From positions 18,710,087 through 18,774,086 of the forward strand of contig CM119266.1 in the NCBI GenBank assembly GCA_051294375.1: DNA of 64,000 nucleotides, read 5' to 3'. This stretch comes from Paraspadella gotoi. Its lineage: Eukaryota > Chaetognatha. The notes below the pieces were generated by a model. That model was given only the letters and a program-made list of their open reading frames with translations. It was not told where the DNA came from and searched no databases. Shown here in pieces: positions 59,175 through 64,000 of the stretch (position 1 is its first letter; every line of letters starts with the position of its first letter). The translations under genes and the position numbers were made by a program.

Positions 59175-59452
59175 GGCAGTATATTCACACCGCCTCAATT
59201 CCACCATCTTTCAGCTAATACCATTGGCTCAGAGGGCAACGCACTATCCAAGGCGTTGCGTTCCATCCAGCATCCACACTGCGTTCCATTCCACAGTCCT
59301 AACGACTTCCCTCTGCGTTGCAAAGCGAGACCGTCCTAGGGTAACCGCGGCAGTGACTGGAGGCGTCACTGAGGGTCGGAAGCCCCCAAAGCCAACAGTC
59401 AGATGCCCCATCCCAATGGGCATCACAGGCAACCCGGCTGTTGCCATATTAT
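59175..59452 (+). repeat. dispersed repeat C (copy 2)
   Basis: GTATATTCACACCGCC to GGCTGTTGCCATA, closely similar to 10060-10335. The overlapping plus and minus frames (93 and 76 codons) are both repeat translations. Confidence 0.75.
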
Positions 59453-59879
59453 AACAATTGTGGAAAAGTTCCATTTAAAAACAATGTTATTTCTTCATTT
59501 AAATTTGCAAAGCCTAAAAAATATTTGAAACAATTGAATTTAAAAAGCCAGTGCCGCTCGCGATGCAATTAATTTATATACATTTTATTTACACTAAAGA
59601 GCTTAAGTTACAGACTAAATTCAGTTTCTCCCCCTAATCAATATTTCCGTAATCTGATAACCACAACACGGAATTCGTAAAAATGTAAAAACACTACCGA
59701 ATCGCGTGGCCCTCTACTAAAAAAAAAGCATCTCAAATAAAAAACCTTTTGTCGCCAAAACCATTTTTTTGTGAAAGCTTTAAATAAACTCAACCAAAAA
59801 AAAAGGAAAAAAAAAAAAAAGAATTCGCGTGCTCTCTAATTTTTTCTTTGAATCGTAAAGTTTATCTTGAAATGTGTTA

Positions 59880-60290
59880 ACAAGAACGCGTACAATACTC
59901 GGACACGTAGCCGGCGGGGGGTTCGACAATGGCGAGGCAAACACCCGAATAACCCCGACTCAAAAAAGACCACAATGAACGAAGGGAAAGAAAAAGTCCT
60001 TGAAAAAAAAGGGGAAACAAAAAATGTTCCTCTTTGGAATAAAAATAGAAAGGAAGAAAATGAATGGCGGAGGTGAAAGAACTGGAAAAACTCGGAACAC
60101 AAACACTGGAAAGGATTTCGAGGTTGAAAGGACCAACTCGCGTAGGCGGGAGGACTCCTGCCTTTCGGGACGACGATTCTGGGTCAGACCGCCGCTGTCG
60201 CTGCCGCTGCCGTTGCCACCAATGCTCCTTGGCCGACCCCCACGGCGAGCACGGGGTTGCGATTTTAGGGGCATAAAAAAGAGGTTAAGT
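59880..60290. other. GC-rich, CpG-bearing region; candidate first exon, strand unclear
   Basis: Frames are open on both strands. On the minus strand an ATG at 60274 gives an Arg/Gly/Ser-rich start (MPLKSQPRARRGGRPRSIGG) before a hydrophobic AT-rich run. On the plus strand an ATG at 60064 gives MAEVKELEKLGTQTLERISR and ends in a Cys/Arg repeat. Compositional contrast with the flanks suggests promoter or first-exon DNA, but no splice site decides the strand. Confidence 0.3.
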
Positions 60291-60949
60291 CCCCCAAAAA
60301 ATAGTTTTCGGTGATAGATTTTGTAAAAACGGATTTTTTTTTAATGCGAGGTTGTGAAAAACAGTTACTCAAAAATTAGAACGCTCGATCAACGATTATA
60401 GAGGATATTCTTCAGTTAAGCGGATAATTGTTTGAATAAAACGATTGGCTCCTCACTTTCACGAAATCGATTTAATTTTATTTAAACCTTTTCAAGGTGT
60501 AAAAGTAAGCAAAGCCAGTACAATGTCAACTGAGTATATTGTATAAATTATTAAGTTTGAAATCGAAAAACGTGTCAACTTATAAAACTAACTAACATCG
60601 CTAACAGAAAAGGTTTCATAGAGCATCTACGAAAACCAAAATGACTCCCTTTTCAATAAAATATAAATATTTAATCTTGTTATGTTAGAAAAATTTGTTT
60701 TTTATACTGTTTTTGGAATGTTTGAGATATTAATTATTAATTTTTACTGAAATTTCACAACTGATAAGATATTATCGTTTCAAATATACATGCACCATAT
60801 TTATACAAGAAAATAATATTTTTCTGATATATAATTGATGAAGAAGTGTTTCTCTGTCAATGTCAATGTTTAGATAGAATTAACTTTCACCAATCCCCAA
60901 AACGTCGCAGCTTCTTTTGTGCTCGAGAAAATACCTTTTTTCTCATGTG

Positions 60950-60985
60950 ACTTTCTGCGTGCGAATCGTGCGTGCGTGCGTGCGA
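60950..60985 (+). repeat. CGTG microsatellite
   Basis: CGTGCGTGCGTGCG lies in a locally GC-rich patch starting about 60900. The 77-codon plus frame around it has no further support. Confidence 0.6.
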
Positions 60986-62449
60986 CTCAGCCTTCGACTT
61001 GTGATTCCTCGCGCGAAGGAAAATTAATGGAACGAGGTCAGAAACGGACGACAGAGACGACGCCAAAAAAAAATGTCTGTCATGGCGAACGAAACCAAGC
61101 GAATCTCAGAGGTGAAGTGAAAAATTCGAATCTCATTTCGATGCCGAAATAGAAAAAGCGAACGAAACTATACGATTATAAGCAAACTATACTATATTAA
61201 CTATATTATATGTCGTTTGGTTTAATTTAGGTTTTTGTATTAGGTTTGTTATTCGTTATTTCTAATGAAAATATTTGAAAAATTTATAAGAAAAATTAGG
61301 GAAGAGTCTTTGACCTGCATAGTGTTATCTGCAGGCAACAGTCAGACCATACTAGATATAATTATATATACACATTTATATATTGAAAGAGAAGATAGAG
61401 CTCTCGTTATTTCTTATCAAAAGTCGTCAATTGTAGACAAATTTGTTTGATTTTAAGCTGAAAAAAAAAAAAAAGAAGCTGTTACTGAGAATACGACGAA
61501 ACGTCCGACAAACCCTATAACCCTAGTATTCGACCCGACTCACGTCTATACTTCCATGAAAACCTAATTGTGAAAATATCTCTTCGCTATTACTACTAAT
61601 GTTCACTTTTTCCCCTCAACGACGACGACTAAATCGATGCCGACGTCTTAGGTCCACATCGCTATCAGCGATATCAAAATTGAGTCTGGCGCCACCGGAA
61701 TCTCTTACTCATTTGTTATGCACTCGCTAAAAAGTTCCGAGCAGGATTTCTTTCTTGTCACATCGCGGAGAAATTTGGAAAGAGTGGCCAGCGAATGAAA
61801 ATGTCCTCACAAAAGGGAGCGATATCAATAAAACAATTTGATCGTTGCTATTCCCAAGGAGTGGTATATTTGTATTGTTTCGTATGTATGACTTTCGCAC
61901 TAGTTTATAAAGAGAAGCGAAACTTAGGAAGAGTTGCCTTCGACCAGTCTCTCATACAAAGGCGGTTTTAAGGTGGAGGCAATTATCGACTCATAAAGAA
62001 GCGACCTTTTTTTTTTTCTTTTCGCTTTCTACCATTAATCTTATAGTTTCCATCCCTTTTTTTTAATTGAACGTAAAGACTAAAGTATAGTTTGTTGAAA
62101 AATGAGGATTACGTATGACGCGAAGAAAATCCCCTTTAAAACCACGGATGTGGATGGAAATCGGACAAAACCCGGATGAAATTGAAAAACGGCGCGGAAG
62201 AACGACCTCCGTTTCCGGTTCGAAGAATGATTTTTTTCTTCGTGATATGGGGGACGATTATATACCTAAAAGAGAGAGAGAGAGAGAGAGAGAGTTAATA
62301 ATACAAGATAGTTTTTTTTCCGAGATAATAAAGATGTAAAATATTCAATTTTCAAAATTAATAATCTCTGATGAACAAAATCGTTCTGGAATTCAAAAAA
62401 ACTCTTTCATGCGAATTAAAGTTTCTCGCCCGTCGTCCGAATAGATAAC

Positions 62450-62590
62450 TAATGTGTTTCTTTCCCCAGTTTATTTGCGCAAGTTCGTCGGCGCCATATT
62501 TTGTTTTGGGCGTCCGCCATTTCGGTGGGAAACATCGCCCGCCTTTGAATAAATTGAGTGCGATAGAGAGCTTCCGTCTTCTGTAAGTTT
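62450..62590 (+). promoter_or_regulatory. possible promoter and noncoding first exon
   Basis: GC rises around GGCGCCATATTTTGTTTTGG and GTCCGCCATTTCGGTGGG (GCCAT motifs resemble YY1-type initiator sites), followed by a strong donor TTCT|GTAAGT near 62583. No coding frame. This pattern fits a TATA-less start with a noncoding exon on the plus strand; it is inference only. Confidence 0.3.
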
Positions 62591-62639
62591 TCTGTCAGTA
62601 TGTGACAGTGTTGATGGTCATGTCACGTAAACGAACAGG

Positions 62640-64000
62640 CTCCGACATTTTGAAATCAAGTTGGGTGGCATTGATCGGCTTTGAATGTCATTGAATTGTC
62701 ATTATCATTGTCATTAGTTTTTCGTTATGACCTCAAAAAGACGATGAAATGAATAAAAGCCAAAAATTGAAATACTTATTTACTGAGACGCTGCTGAAAA
62801 ACCAATGGGTTTAGCTTCAGAAACGAAAAAAAGTTCTGATTTTTTTTCCTAAACAGAGTCAATGCTACGCGACCTTGCTCCATTTTCATGGCCCCATAGC
62901 AGTCGACCGATCGTTCTCTCAACCAAAAAAGGCCCTGAACCACTTTAATCCGAGCACCCTATCGCAAAATGACGACTACGTATTTTTCAAGGGATCCAAA
63001 CCTTCTTTTTGCTAACTTGCTAATTTAATTGTACGGGGGTGGGATGAGCTGGGCTTCCAGGGGGGCCCGGAGCCCAGAAAAAAAGTCTGTGGAGGTACCC
63101 GCTATTACTTTAATCGCCACTACACGATACTGCCAAGTATTAACTAAAATGATTCAAGATTTCGTGAATTATACCTGGTCATGTGATCATATCTTCCTAC
63201 CAAATATAAACTTAATAGATGCAATATTACCGTCGCAACGTTTCTTGAACTCTTGTCAGAACTACATTGGACTGGCGACGCGAACGTAAAACTCAACGGG
63301 CGAGAAGATACAATTGTTATACCCTCGTGGTGGGTAAAACGTCCTGTACCTATTCATGCTTAAAGCTGTCTTGGAAGAGCGTGAGTGTGAATGCCAATCC
63401 AAATAGAGCCAATTGGCTACTGGCTATGTAATATTTACTACTGATGCGATACAACTTTTAACCCCATTAAAACTAAAATGGCTGAATTAAAGATTTTGAT
63501 TGGAAAAATGGTTGAGATTCATTAGGTACACTTATCATAAACCGTTATAAAAAAGCTCTACATTCGAGACTCCAGTTTTCACTGAATACATATAAAAGAA
63601 TAAATAAATAATTTTAGCTATTATAAATCATTAAAATTAATTTTGTAAAGAGAAAATATTAGTCCTGATGAATACACCAACTATTTATGAAGGAAAAATC
63701 ATAAGAAAACTATGGACCCTCACGAATATCGAGTAAAAGTTGAATCTGAGTTAAGCAAACAAAGAAAACGAGAGGGAGAACCGATAATAAGATAATTTGT
63801 TTTAAAACGGAACTGGGAGATAAAGTGAGATCGCGTCAAGGCAGTATATAGCAAAAAAAAAGAATGAAAAAATAAAGGAAAAAAAAAATAATGAATGAAT
63901 GAAAGAATTAAAGTGAGAGAAAAACAGTACGTCATGGCATTATAGAGAACAGAGGCCGCATTCGATAAATAGAGAAAGAAAATAAAAAAAAAGACAGACA
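62640..64000. other. no gene recognised
   Basis: An 86-codon plus frame at 63029 and a 71-codon minus frame at 63720 are open but lack splice sites, motifs or coding composition. An A/G-rich tract occupies 63840-63985. Confidence 0.5.

Overview
The window is AT-rich, intron-bearing nuclear DNA from an animal, most likely an invertebrate. It has GT/AG introns, sparse short exons, many dispersed repeats, GA/CT and AT microsatellites, three N gaps and TTAGGG-like degenerate blocks. There is no operon structure and no rRNA. I cannot name the species.

Genes. All well-supported genes lie on the minus strand, and their exons carry very few bases compared with the introns. (1) A gene spanning about 37.57-7.47 kb can be assembled from ten exons whose splice phases all agree: 2226 coding bases, 741 residues plus stop. 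It encodes a type II membrane protein with a short charged cytoplasmic N-terminus, one membrane helix, EGF-like Cys-rich modules and a long unrecognised ectodomain. A 144-base cassette exon at 24.1-24.3 kb would also keep frame. (2) A gene at 51.31-41.08 kb gives a complete 205-residue four-helix membrane protein from four exons. (3) A 3'-terminal exon at 52.8-52.9 kb belongs to a further gene upstream. Weaker candidates are a small unit at 34.3-35.0 kb, a CpG-rich first exon at 58.85 kb (+), and GC-rich promoter-like stretches at 59.9-60.3 and 62.45-62.6 kb.

Mobile DNA fills the introns. I could resolve: a decayed Penelope-like element with a GIY-YIG endonuclease (18.75-19.56 kb); a family of small elements carrying hammerhead-ribozyme motifs, inverted arms, an A-rich tail and 12-base target duplications (6.1, 10.65-11.9, 23.25-24.1 and 29.45-29.6 kb); LTR-bearing TRIM-like elements with primer-binding site and polypurine tract (12.65 and 39.4 kb), solo LTRs (14.4 kb) and a second LTR family (6.9 and 9.4 kb) sharing the same core; twin 612-base hAT-like MITEs (29.8 and 39.8 kb); a TTAA-targeting MITE whose empty site survives in a neighbouring duplicate (56.5 kb); Tc1-like remnants (2.9-5.1 kb); Helentron/DINE-like elements with GTCY microsatellite and a hairpin-CTAA end (15.7, 26-28, 36.4, 42.3, 45.4 and 54.6 kb); and tRNA-derived SINEs (16.9 and 17.5-17.8 kb). 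Two large minisatellites occur: 71 bp x 14 at 19.9-20.95 kb and 55 bp x 19 at 47.65-48.7 kb. The second has an A-B-C higher-order pattern.

The most unusual content is the group of hammerhead-bearing, inverted-arm elements. Next are the LTR families with a shared 5' hairpin and core domain, and the covarying terminal hairpins of the Helentron-like family.
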